A stretch of DNA of 64,000 bases, taken from assembly GCA_024516035.1 (NCBI GenBank), contig CM044959.1, positions 25,113,644 to 25,177,643 of the forward strand. The letters run 5' to 3'. Both the position numbers and the translations under genes were made by a program. Source of the stretch: Bactericera cockerelli (taxonomy: Eukaryota; Arthropoda; Insecta; Hemiptera; Triozidae). How positions within the stretch are numbered: the stretch's first letter is position 1; each line of letters begins with the position of its first letter. This document shows positions 34,501 through 47,100 of this stretch, piece after piece. Below the pieces are notes generated by a model that did not search any database, was not told the origin of the DNA, and saw only the letters and a program-made list of their open reading frames with translations.

Positions 34501-35182
34501 TAGTCTTGTACCTGCTCTACTGGATACTCCTCTACAAGGAATTTCCATAGGAAGTATATGTGTGAGGAAGCTGATACAATTTATTACTCTTCATTATCAG
34601 TAATGAACTCAGTAGGTACCAACATTATTTAAGCCTCAAAAATTAACTCTACCCATTTTCCACATAGGATGTTTCAGCTGTGTGTTTTACATTTATTTTC
34701 TTTCTTTTTTGCTGTTTCAGCAATTATGTTTTTCCCCCTATATAGCTACATTTAACTCGACCAGCCTGGGTTGATATGCAAATACTAACCATTGCCAAAA
34801 GGTGCTTGAGGCAATGGCAAGACATATCCTTGTTTTTGAGTATTTTTACCTCATACAAAATTATGGGAAGACTTGATTCATACCTGATTGGAATTGGAAG
34901 TAAAAGATAGTGAAGAAAATTCGGCAGATAAAATAGGTACTTCTGGTATTATCTGTCAGAAGATAATAATTTATTCTGATTTGAATTGACTGAAATTATT
35001 TAAAAATGTAAAAATCCACGCAATCACTTCTAAAATTTGAAGTTGAATTGAACTAGATTACCAGTGTTGCCGAGCGCTTCTGTGAGTTCTGTGGACTGGA
35101 TTGTGGAGTAGCTATACTAGAATTGCTAGATTTTCTGCTTTAGTTCCAAAAGGACTCGTATTTGTAATGGGTATTTTATTTA

Positions 35183-35460
35183 TTGACATTTTCATGTCTT
35201 TGCTCTGGCACATAACCAAAATTATGTGACGAAATTATGTAACGATATTATGTAACGAAATATTGAATTGTAAAGGGAGAGAAGAGGGAAAGTGTGTGTC
35301 ATGCGCACAATGGCGAAGTATTGAATTGTAGAGGGAGAGAAGAGAGAAGGTATGTGTCATGCGCACAATACGAAATTTGGTCAGTTGGGTTTTGGACCTT
35401 GAATAGTAAAGATGAAAATGTCCCAATGGTTGCAGACTCGTATGCAAGCGTTTTTTGACA
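35183..35460 (+). repeat. Dispersed repeat, copy 1 of 2
   Basis: The block from ttgacattttcatgtctttg to gcaagcgttttttgac is repeated at 47201-47522. This copy has an internal duplication of about 60 bp (gaattgta.agggagagaaga...catgcgcacaat occurs twice). No coding potential. Confidence 0.8.
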
Positions 35461-35479
35461 TTTTTTTTGATGATGAGTG

Positions 35480-37625
35480 TTTCACAGCCTTTTTTATTGC
35501 ATTAATCCTTAACGAACTACAGGATAATTATGACAAAAATGCAACTGACGAATGACAAAAAAAAGTTCGCCGGAACAAAATAGGTAATTTTCATTGCATT
35601 TCTATAAGTTTCCAGGCGTATTTTTGTTAACATTGCCCGACCCTAATCTACCTTGGTGACTCATTGTGTTAGCCCGATTATAATTTTACTGTAGCTATGG
35701 CCAAATAAGACGGTATTAGTTTTTTTTTTAAAGATGTTTCACAGACTTTTTTTTAATTATTTGCCATGACACAGCCGTAGTGACATAATAGTTGAAGTGG
35801 GAGAAAAGTGACACAATACTTCCCATTCAGGTGCTGGGTCAACACGAGCGCACCGTAACCAAATTATACATTTTTTTTTTGGATCGAACGATAGCCATTA
35901 TTAAGCTATATTGGATAATTTAGCATGTGAAAGGTTTGAGGCATTAGTGATTCCTAAATTGTTGATAACTCCATGGCAAAACCGAGATTTGGGCTTTCGA
36001 AATTAATTTTGTAAACAAATAGATTACCTTAGTGGTAAGATATCTCAGTGGTACCACTGAGATAATAGGAGAGGAAATAGTAAGCTTATTAAAGTGTTTA
36101 TAAAATGTTTAGCCTTGTCAAAAAAAACTTTATAAAATGTTTGAATCTTGTCGAAATAAGTGTTCTTAAAATCTTTTTAAACACTTCCTGTGCCGTCTGG
36201 GTCGCTTACCAAGAGTTCGATACCCCAATCCGACAAAAAATTGTATTAAAAACTTACTTACAGTTGTTTGTAAGCATACCTTACGGTGAGATCATGTTGA
36301 CCCAGCACCTAAATGGAAAGTAGTGTGTCACTTCTCGTTCATCAGATGGGAGGCATAAGACGGGATGGGCAAGCTGCAACACAGACCATAAGCGTCTACA
36401 GTAGCATGGCTACGAAATAAAAGGGCTGTTTTTTTTTATATATTTATTACCCAGATAGCACATAACCTCGCAGCCTTGCTTTTATACACGCTCAAGTAGG
36501 CGTGATTAGAAAGAGTGAATTATACTTCCTGTAAACGTGAATAGGCTTGAATTGTACTTGCTCAAGTAAACGGTCAGCACGCTTGAGGTAATAAGGTTGT
36601 AATAAACCTTCCTGTTATCGACAATTATCATACTTGCAAAGTAAGCGTGCACCGTTCTTAGTGCACGTGTGCAAAGGCGTGAACCAACCGCGTATCGTAT
36701 AAGTATTTTTGTTAAAAAATTAGGTTTTTTTAGATCACTAAGATTAAAAACTTCCACCGGTTCCATTGAGGTTTATTTGAGAGGGTGGTTTATGTTTCCA
36801 GCGAATGGAGGGTAAATCCTCTGTTTATCTGTTTATTGAAGCTATGTAAAGGGAAAAAAGAACAATATTCTGGAAAAATCTGGTGTAAACATCACACGAC
36901 TTTCCTTATCCCCCAAAAATAAGTCGAAATCCGCCACTGGTGACTCTACGGTAACAGATAGTTAAAAATCAGTGCCAAATTCGTAATCAGCACCTCAAAA
37001 TCATTGGATTTGATATGTCGCAACCCCCATCTAGGGTGAATAAAAAAAAAGTTAGTCCAAGCGGGTCCCCCCAAAATACCGGTAAATTGGGGCCGGGTTC
37101 CAAAAAGTTCAAGATATCAAAAAAATGGTCAGAGTAAACCCCTATTATTTTTTTAATCCGAGAAAAAGTTGTTTTCTAATTTTTTTTGTATCCTTAACCA
37201 ATTCAAAGAAGCGGCGGTTGCGGCCAATATTTGCGGCCTTGCGGCCGATTTCAACCAAAAGTTTCGTGGTTTGTCTGGTGTATGAAATTAATTTGCATAC
37301 CAAATTTCAAGTCTCTGGCTCTTACCGTTCTCGAGATATCCTGTTTACACACACACACACACACACAGACAGACGCACGGACCAATGTCTGAAAACAACT
37401 TTTTTGGTATCCTGAGGCTATGATTCGTCCAGAAATGTGAAAAACTGGGTAGGTCAAATTTTCGACGAATACAATACTTTCCTTATTATAGGATAAGGAA
37501 AGTAAAAATGTTCGATTCATTTCACGTATGCAACGAACGTAGGTATTTAAAGCTTTCGACTTGCTTTCGCAAGCCTTTTCAGAAAACTTGTAAGTATGTT
37601 TGAATGAAACTAAAAAACCAAATCT
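35480..37625. other. Non-coding stretch with repeat debris
   Basis: No exon seen. About 36770-36830 contains SINE body debris (cagcgaatggagggtaaa). About 37250-37505 resembles a dispersed hemipteran-type repeat with an (AC)n tract at 37346-37368 and the phrases ctctggctcttaccgttctc and taggataaggaaagt. Confidence 0.45.
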
Positions 37626-37642
37626 TAAGTTATTACAAGTTT

Positions 37643-37879
37643 TTTTTTTTTTTTTAAGTGGGGTTTAACGTCGCTTTCAACTGCCATGGTCATATCACGA
37701 CGGGGGTTTTACCCTCCATTCGCAGGAAACTCACAAACCTGCTACTCACATTGACCTCACCCAGCCTGAGTGGGGCCGGGAAAAGCCAGCGTCACGAGAA
37801 TTAGAATTTTAATGGTCACCCATCCAAGTCTTAACCTCGCTGGATGTCGCTTAACTTCGGTGTTCTGAAGGGAACCGGT
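37643..37879 (-). mobile_element. 5S-headed SINE, 5'-truncated, with clear target duplication
   Basis: Minus orientation: the head begins inside the 5S-like region (ccggttcccttcagaacacc complement) and the body is complete to a poly-A tail. The phrase ttattacaagttt occurs directly on both sides, the mark of target-primed reverse transcription with 5' truncation. Confidence 0.85.
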
Positions 37880-37889
37880 TATTACAAGT

Positions 37890-40210
37890 TTAAATGAGGA
37901 ACTAACTTGTGATTCACATTGAATAAAAAAATACTTGCCTCATATTTTTTTAAATAGCCCAAGGTAACACACAAAATATCTACAGATTGTTTCTTTGTGT
38001 GTTTTGTGAATCTTATAGACACTTAAGCCGAGATTTGTTGTTCAGAAAGATATTTTAACCCTTTCACTGAATTTGTCCTTGCTCAGGGACATCAATTGAT
38101 TTTGCAAATACTAGTGCTGCATTCTATGATTTTGTTTCTGTACTTTTTGGAATTGTTTCTTTGTTCTCTTATCTCTCGATTTTTTCAGTAAAAACTGTTT
38201 AGTCTATAGTTTGAACTTCTGTTTGTAAACAAAAGATTTTTCAGTTTTGAAGATTTGAAAATTTAGAAAAATTGACTGTTTTGAAAGTTTAATTTGAGGT
38301 CGAAAATAGTGCAAAGGCTGGCTTTAGAAGTTCATTTGGGTAAGTAAAAGAGTTATATTTCACGTAATTACATTGCTTTTTTAGGGGAAAAAAATTACAA
38401 GTCCGTAAATTGACTGTAAAGTTGGGTGTCCCTCAGCAGGGACTAATACACTGGGAGGATTTTTCTGGTACAGATGAGTTTATTTATTTTTTCTACTAAA
38501 TAGCTGTACTTAGGGTAGTAAATTCAAGGAAACAGTAAAGTGAGTACATATTTATTGTATTTGGGTCGGCATTTGTTCCATGAATCCTTTCTTTCCATAC
38601 CTCATCCACACACACTCACACACACACACACAAACACACCCCCCCCCCACACACACACCCCCCCCCCCCACACACACACACCCACCCCCCCCCACACACA
38701 AACACACACATATTTTCTATTTTTTTTAGTTAAAAAAATTAAGTAAAACAAAAAAATTCAAGTTTTTTCTATCTTCAAATTATTTCAATGTTTATTTGTT
38801 TTATAAACCAAGTGTTGTGTGTAATTATAAGTTTTTCCTGAGAACTTATAAATTTCATTTTTTTTCTCTGCACTGCATTTGTCCTTTCTCAGGGACATCT
38901 CATATCTTGGGGTTCGAACCACTTTTAAGAATTTTTTTTTTTTGGTAACATCATCTATGGACTCCAACAAACTCAAAAAAACATGGTTCATATTTTTTTT
39001 CCAACTAATTCATGGATGTACAGTGAAAGGGTTAAGGAATGTGTTCTATTTTAAACTAGGCTTTTTTTAAATTCCAAAAGAGTTTAAACAATTTTTAATT
39101 TAGGGGACCTCTTACAGATGCCCCGGAAAAATTAATTAATCAAAATGCAAATCATGTAGGATTAATGGAATATGCAAATACACAAATATCATTCAATAAC
39201 GTCGATTATTCAAGCGTTAGAGCCAAAAAATACCTTTATTCAACTTTTGACAGCTCCGGGAAGGAAGAGAAAGCATTCTTAGTGTTTTTTTTTTTTATGA
39301 TAATGAATCCGACCAACATTGTACCAAGTAATATTCTCCTGAATTATCGTCCATGCGTTTATTTACACCCTGTATACGTACCCATGTTACTAGAATCTAC
39401 AGGATGCTACCTATAAGTATGCAGCCACAAAATTTCATGAAAAACAGCCATTGTGTTATGTATTATACTCGTAAACCAGTTTATTCAGTTTATTTGTGTA
39501 AGAATACAATGTGATAAAAACAATAGTATAATGGTAAGTGCTAGGAACTGCAGTTAAGTACTTCACTAGATAATAATATGTACTTGTGCTAATTGAAAAA
39601 TTATAGTAAACTTACATACTAGAAAACATAACAAGGCACACAAACAACTACAAAAACCTTAATTATAAAGAGTGTCTCATTATATCTGCGAACGCTACAT
39701 GAAATTTTGACCTTAGTTAACTATTCAAATCACATTTTTATTTATTTTTTCTTCCAAAATCAATCTTCAATTACAGTGCTTGTAATGGAAATCCGGGAAA
39801 AGATAACTTGATGGACAACATTGGCAGATTTATGAAGGTCGGCACAACTTTTTGGAAGAAGGCTTCATAAGACGTCCCCAAAAGTTAGAAAAACCACCGG
39901 AAACACTAGTTTTCATTAGTTCTTGAGATATTTGAATGTCTCGCTTATAATGGGACACCCTGTACTGCCTTAGTTTCTTGGCTTCAGCAATTTTTGTACT
40001 CTTCGTAATAATAACTTAAAAAAGAGACCAAAAAAATTAATAAATCCTAAATGAACTAAACCTAAATAATCATTACCATGACGGACCAGCTTTCAATAAA
40101 GATGAATGGAAGAAATACAACTTGAAAAATAGATCCAATATCATGAGATTTACGATGCACGGATCTCATCACAAGTCTTAACAAATAGTTATCATTAAAG
40201 TTCCACACAT
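37890..40210. other. Non-coding stretch with simple repeats
   Basis: Contains a mixed (CA)n/(C)n microsatellite at about 38607-38710 and poly-T runs. At about 39790-39965 a dispersed repeat (gacaacattggcagatttat, gttcttgagatatttgaatg) has a relative at about 43250-43375. Two similar passages about cctttcactg..gtcctt..cagggacatc occur near 38060 and 38875. No gene recognised. Confidence 0.45.
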
Positions 40211-40219
40211 CGTGCACTA

Positions 40220-40446
40220 TCTTAATATATAAATGTCAAAGTCACTGACTGACTGATCATCGCTCTACAGCCCAAACCGTAATACCTAGCGAGCTGAAAT
40301 TTGGTAGGTAGCTTTGTCTTATAGTCTAGATGTGCAATAAGACGAGATTTTTCGAAATTCCCACTACAACACCTGCCATTGGCGAAAAAGGATTTTTTGC
40401 ATTCACGGCCATGCCTCGGCCCGCAAAGCGGGCGACAGCCCGCTAG
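40220..40446 (+). mobile_element. Candidate non-autonomous Helitron
   Basis: It starts with TC after an A and ends CTAG before a T. A GC-rich hairpin (cccgcaaagcggg) lies close to the 3' end, and the sequence ends gacagcccgctag. Helitrons are known for a 5' TC, a 3' CTRR preceded by such a hairpin, and insertion between A and T without target duplication. No Rep/helicase coding is present. Confidence 0.5.
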
Positions 40447-40914
40447 TGTCATATAAGTACAAGGGATCACGACAAACTGTATCGATATAAACGCCCCCTA
40501 AGTTATTGTGATTTTTTTCCCAACTTATGTGTGTTGGTGCTATTGTTTTCTAACAGTAACTGATATTTCGGCTCGTTGTAACGATTTTTTTTCACCATCA
40601 CTAGTCACGTGTTGCAAGTCAAAACCGTTTCACGAATTTTCGTTCTGTAAAAATGGATAAAAAGGTTGACCAAGTAATTGGTGAAGTAAAAAAACCAAAG
40701 TAATTCCAAAAACCGTATCAAATTTTAAGGATTTTTGGCTGCTACTCAGATTGCACAAGTTTCCAGAAGTAGCAAATCTGAATACTCAACACTGATGGTA
40801 GTCCTAAAACCATAACAAAAACGCAGCAATAGCTCATTCTCTGCTACAGCAAATGTTCTTTGACATTCATTTTTCTACTTATAATACAAACCAAGGTTCA
40901 ACAAAGCCTGTGTC

Positions 40915-41100
40915 AATGCCACATTGAATACACCAGTTCACGTTCTGTCACTGAAGTTAAGCAACGTCCAGCGACAATAGAACTTGGATGGGTGACCATT
41001 CAAATTTGAACCTTCGCGGTGATTTTTCCGGCCCGACTTGACCTTGGATAGGTGAGGTTATTGTGGGTAGCTGGTCTGTGAGTTTTCAGCAAAAAGAGGG
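40915..41100 (+). mobile_element. 5S-headed SINE, diverged copy
   Basis: Head ttgaatacaccagttcacgt, gaagttaagcaacgtccagc, cttggatgggtgaccattc; body gataggtgaggttattgtgg and gtgagttttcagc; short tail. Lies about 80 bases downstream of the QTRT2 stop. Confidence 0.7.
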
Positions 41101-41179
41101 TATTAAGTTAAAAAAATAAGTTCAACAGAAATAATTCATAAAAACAATACTAATCTCTCAGCTGAGAGTGATGAAAATC

Positions 41180-44100
41180 TCAGCTTACAAAGTGAAAGGA
41201 ATAAGATTCTCCTGATTGCAAGGATTCTCGTATAGTTTTGAAGAACTTAAAATAGTGATGAAGATTGTGTCTGTAAAGAAAAAGAACAGAAAACAAAGGA
41301 TTAGACTTACAGTGAATCAAATGTAATAAATAAAACTAAGTTGAAAGTTGAAAATTTATCATATTTGTGTTTCACTATTGAAACTCGCTTTACTAAATCG
41401 ACGCTGAAACCGAGACTTGAATCACCGACCTCCCAATAGCAAGTCCGCCACCTTATCGATCAACCTACTGAGAACGGGTAATACACTTGCGAGCAATGAA
41501 ACTAGGACACTTAAAAATTCCAAGTTTTTAACTCGCCGATAAATTTCTCCTGAAACATATTGATTTCATTTGAAAGGTAATTTTGTTTTCTTTTATTTAA
41601 AGAAAAAACTAGGAAGATTGGACAACTCATTTCAAAGTAACAGGGTGGAATGTAAAAAATGTCAAAAAAAAAAAATACTTTTGGGTTTAAGAAAGTCATT
41701 ATAAACATTTTATTTTTTACAAATTTATAAAATGTTCAAGGTTTTCAGTAGTTTGTGTTTCCCCCTGGCCCTAATTACTGCTTCCAGCCGGTTTTTCATT
41801 GAAAACACCAGATTTTTACCAACATCTTGAGGTAAATTGTCCCACTCCTCCCTTAGTGCCATTTTAAGCTCCACTGTGGTCACAGGAGAAGAATTTCTAG
41901 CACGGACTTTTCTCTTTAGCATATCCCATAAATGTTCAATGGGATTTAGATCCGGACTGTTTGCAGGCCAGACCAAACTATCAATTCCAACATCCTCTAG
42001 GTAGCTAGTGACAATGATTGCCTTGTGCGGTCGGGCATTGTCATGCATGAGGACAAATTCTTCTCCATAAAATGCAGCAAAAGGTATCACCTGGTCTTCC
42101 AGTACTTCCTCTAGTACCTTTCTGCCGTCAAACTTCCCCCCACTAGTCCACAATTGATGAAAACAATGTCCGATTTAACTTCTGATGTGATTCCACCCCT
42201 GAACATACAGGAACCACCACCAAATTCCACAGTTTCCTTGATACAGCATTGAGAAAACCGCTCCCCAGGTCTTCGGTATACTCTTTCTCGCCTGTCATTC
42301 ACATACAAGCATGCCCGGCTCTCATTCGTAAACAACACATGGCTCCATTGCTCATGGGTCCAATTGACATGTTGGAGTGCGAAGTCCAGGCGTGCTTGTC
42401 GGTGATGTGGGTCCAGCCTGGGGCCTGTAGCAGCTCATTTGAGGGTCAAGTTCTTCTCCTTCAGTCTTCTCCCAACTGTCCACTCGCTAACAGCTACATC
42501 CCGTGTCCTCTGCAGCTCGTGCTGGACACCAACTGCGGAAATGTGACGATTTCTCAGAGAGGTCATCATGATGAATCGGTCATCTCGAGCTGTTGTTTTG
42601 CGGGTGCGACCTGATCCTGGTCTGCGATTGAAGCTATTGGTCTCCCTGTACCTCTTAAATAGTCTGCTGACTGTAAATTTGCTGATGTTGAGCTGATTTG
42701 CAACATTTCTTACTGATAAACCACTTTCAAGCAAAGCAACCACACTTGAAGCTACTTCAGGAGCTGTGTCCATTTTCACAGAACAAATGAACTGATATGA
42801 TGTAGAGAATTCATCATTTGAATAGCAAAATAAAGAAAAATGGTGGCCAAAATTGTTTAAAATGAAATTTGCACGTATTCTACAGATTTTAAAAAAAGGG
42901 TACCTTCTTGCTTATTTGGAGTTGTCTGTCTAAAATTGCCATAACTCGGTAAAAATAAAGCCGATTCGAATGAAACAAACTGTGTTTGAGAGATGAAAAA
43001 AATTACTTTTCAGTAAGGTATAACACTGGGTCTAAAAAGCATGCATCGCGTCACAGCGATAGTAGAAATTAGAACGAAACAAGTGTCCTAGTTTCATTGC
43101 TCGCAAGTGTAGATAAAACTACCACATTTAAGGGGATATCAAACAGGAGTTGGATTGTTTAGATCAAAATTTCATAGAAAACTTCAATTTGAAATAAAAT
43201 TCAGGTTGATACATTTAAAACTCAGAAGTTGACCTTGAAAAAATCTTCATGGACAACATTAGCAGATATATGAAGGTTCATTATAAGAAGTCCGCCAAAA
43301 AAGTTAAGAAACCCACCGAAAACACAAACGTTCTATCTTAATTAGTTCTTGAGATATTCGAATGTTGTTTATTGTGAGTACAGAGGTCGTGGGTTCGAAA
43401 CCTAGCCGGGTCATGACAAGTTATCCCCTCACTTTTGGGATTTTTACCACATAATAATGTGTCTTGGGTTTACTGCTGGAATAGTGAGACTAAATAGTTC
43501 TAAATGGGTAGTATAAATAAGGCGATATTAATATTATCAATGATTAGAAACTACTCCATAAGTTGCTTGTTACTGAGCTCACTAGAACTTGACTTATTGA
43601 GAAAGATTTATTTTTGGCTCAAAATTACCCCAGGGCACCCTACAAATAATCTGTGATAAGAATTCATTGTATACTTACATAGTAAGATAAACTGTGGCAA
43701 GCATTTCTTTCACGTTCAGTAGATGGTGAATATAAGCACGGGTGTGATTCTGGCAAGTCAAGCACTCACAATCGTCCAGTATTGGTGTGAAATGAGCCAC
43801 ATATCTGTAAAAAAATAATTAAAGTACATAAAAATACACTACCAATTATGGACACAATACTTCCACGTGAATCGTTGACATTGTGGCGATAAGATTGTGC
43901 TTTGCACGGAATAAATTTAACATACAAAAAAGAACACAATACATTGTTATGATACCTAATACATAATAATAGATACTCTCGCAAGTAATGATAAATAAAT
44001 GGATAAAAATCCAAATTTAAGACGAAATTACAACAGATTTACATATTTTGATGAGACTTTATACCATTGAGATTTTATATTCAATCCTTTGCATCTCCAA

Positions 44101-47100
44101 AACCGCTTAATTGATTTTCAAATTTCTTAACAGTGGAAAACCATTTTTCTACATTCTAGATTTTACGAAAAAAATTGTACTGGCAAGTTGAAGTCCTTTT
44201 TTTTTTTGGACATTTTTGTCCAAAATTTCGGATTTTCTTTAATATCAGAGAAAAATCATATGTTATTTAAAAAATAATTACGATGTAAAACACTAATACG
44301 CATCTAAATTAATCAAAATAGAGTGTACCGTTCACGAGATATAAGTAAAAAGTTAGTGGTCAGACGCATGGTCTCTATCACCAAGAACCGCTAGTGCGAA
44401 GTTGATGAATTTAAAATGGGACCATCTACAATACGTCTCCTATACATATGTGTACTAAATTCGTCGAAATCCGTTCAGTAGTTTCTGAGATTTGCGCGTT
44501 ACAAAAAATGTATTTAACAAACGAACAGACGGACACAAAACCAAAGTTGCTCAGGAGGTTATGAAACGTCCAGAAATATGAAATTTTTTAAATTGGAGCA
44601 AAAAAATTACAAAAACAAACACAATAATTCCGATTTCTAATATTGGAAATTTATCGGAAGTAATGTTTTGTTCATCATCAAAATAAAATAAACAATAATG
44701 GATTATTAAAAAAAAACTTTTTTGCGTTACTCCATTAGTAGTATACTATTTTACATCTCCATAATCACTATCAATAAAGCGAATTACCATCAAAACCTAT
44801 GTTCTGTAATCTAAGAGTTACCTGGGATGTTGAAGATACATTTCATATGGTCTAGGATTATAAGGCACATCACATTCAGCATGAATTATTTTAATATTGT
44901 CAACTTCCACACCCTCATCAGTAGATTCTTTGATTTGATTATATTGGTTTAAATCAACATTTGTAGATGTTAAAACTCCATTCATTGGAGTTTCACTGAA
45001 AAAAATAGGAAGTTAATGATTAAAACCAATGTGTAGTTCTGGTTAACTATTTTGCTACAACAAACTTTTTGTTACTTTGGATTACCTATAAGGTATAGTA
45101 TTTTTTTTTTCTTCGAAATTGAACTCAACATTTCTGGACGATAGAATGGAATTCAATTGAACAATATGATTGTAATTTCCACTGAAAGAACTAGCAGCAG
45201 AAAGAAAAACCTTGGCTTGACGCAATTAAATAAATAAATGTGTTTATTTGTGTTATTATATCACAATTTTAGTGGGTAGCGCAGAATTATAGGACTTTTC
45301 CATATCTTTCATATCCCAATATCTTATTTTTGCCTATAATTCCACCACTGGTCGCTGCTAACATTAAAGCAACTATTCATTTTTCCTCACGAGGTATGAG
45401 TGGACCCCGAACACCCAAGTACAAAGCAGAAAAAAATCCTGCCCCGCTGGGGATCGAACCCAGGTCATCGTGCGTGCAATGCCTAGTACGCTAACTCACT
45501 CGCCCACGGTGACTACTTAGCGAATTAATATGAAAGATATGTTAAACCCAACTTCAAAAAAATCGTCGCAATTGACCAGATTTCAAGGTTTGTAAAAAAA
45601 AAAAATGTAGTTCTGATTTCACAACACTTATACCTAATACTTTACTACTGTTAATACTTAGAAAAAAAAAAAAAAAAAAAATGGCATAATGACAACAAAA
45701 GAGGAAAACGAGAGGTAATAGGTGCAGACAGTGCCTTTGTCAATACATTTCTCTCCAAGGAATACCTAATCTACCCATACATACTCAGTTTTCCTGTACT
45801 GGAAAGTAAAGGCACAGCCTCTTTCGGCAAGGGTCAAAGGTAGACTGGAATCAAACAAGTCTATACCTTGCTCAACAAACTTAACAATATTCATTGGAGA
45901 CCATGAACCCTGGACAATCCGTACCTTATTTGATGGTAAATGAGGCTGAAAGCAAAACAGAGATTACTATTTTTATACACTGAAGAAAACAGATGATTTA
46001 TAATACTAAGGATGGACCTAATAGCTTAAACCCATTCAACTTTTGGGACCTGACTGTCTCACACTTCAGGAAGTAAAATTCCCGAGTCATTGTTTGTGAG
46101 AGAATCAAATAGAGTCTCATGTTGAGTAAATGAGAGGACAGCATACAGGGTGTTCTTGAAATGCTTGGACTCTTAGTCCAAAGTGGTCGTTTTGTCAAAC
46201 TAACATCCATGTGACATCATCAGTTATTTTTTACTATTGCTTACATTTGGAATCATGCAGAACTTGTATAGGGTTGTGAGTATTTATTATTATCCGACTT
46301 GGTTGCAGGGTTTTCAGTGAAACCCTTACAATTAACACTACGACCTTACTAGGTCTATTGTGTTGATTCTATTTGGTTTTAACGTCCTGATTGAGATAGA
46401 TAGTCAGGAAGGGGGTTATATGTGTTATACCCTCCATTCACTAGGAATCGTGCCAGCGACTCACATTAACCTCACCCAGCCTGGGTAGGGCCGGAAAAGC
46501 AAGCCTCACATGTTTGGAGGGAACAGAAATTTTTTCAATTCTGCCCCAACCGGAAATCGAAGTCGGGATCTCTGGACTACGGGCAGTAGTCTCAACCGTC
46601 ACGCCATGAAGGCTGGCTGGGTTGATATGGATATAACATTATTTTAAAATTCAATATTCATATCTTATATTATAAAATGATTCATTTGTTTGTGTGTGTC
46701 GTTCTGTAACTCGAGAACCACAAGTCAGATTAAGATGAAATTTCGCATAGTTACCAATGACAGGCTCATTTGCGTTATACGCTAAACAAACGTCAATTTT
46801 TGAAAAGTTGAGCTTTTAAATGATCTTATTCAAATGCTGGCATATCTCGCGAAGTAATACAGAACATAAATAAAAAGCTGAAATTTAGTACGGTTCCTAA
46901 TGGCTTTACGGTTCCTATTTTAGTACTTTGAAAAAGTCCATTTTTTTAAAAGTTGAGCTTTCACTCTCAAATCTGAACGTCCCAATAGATCTAGGTTATG
47001 AAGTTCAACCTTTTTTATTATCTATCTGCTGAAGCTATTCTTCTAAAAAAATTGATTTTTTTTTAGAAAGAAATGTTCCTTCTTTTTTCGAGGAAGGAAG

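Noticed and set aside
38540..38746. His/Pro/Thr-rich frame
   Set aside because: Encoded by a CA/C microsatellite.
42249..42614. 121-residue plus-strand frame
   Set aside because: Shadow of the Tc1 transposase on the other strand.
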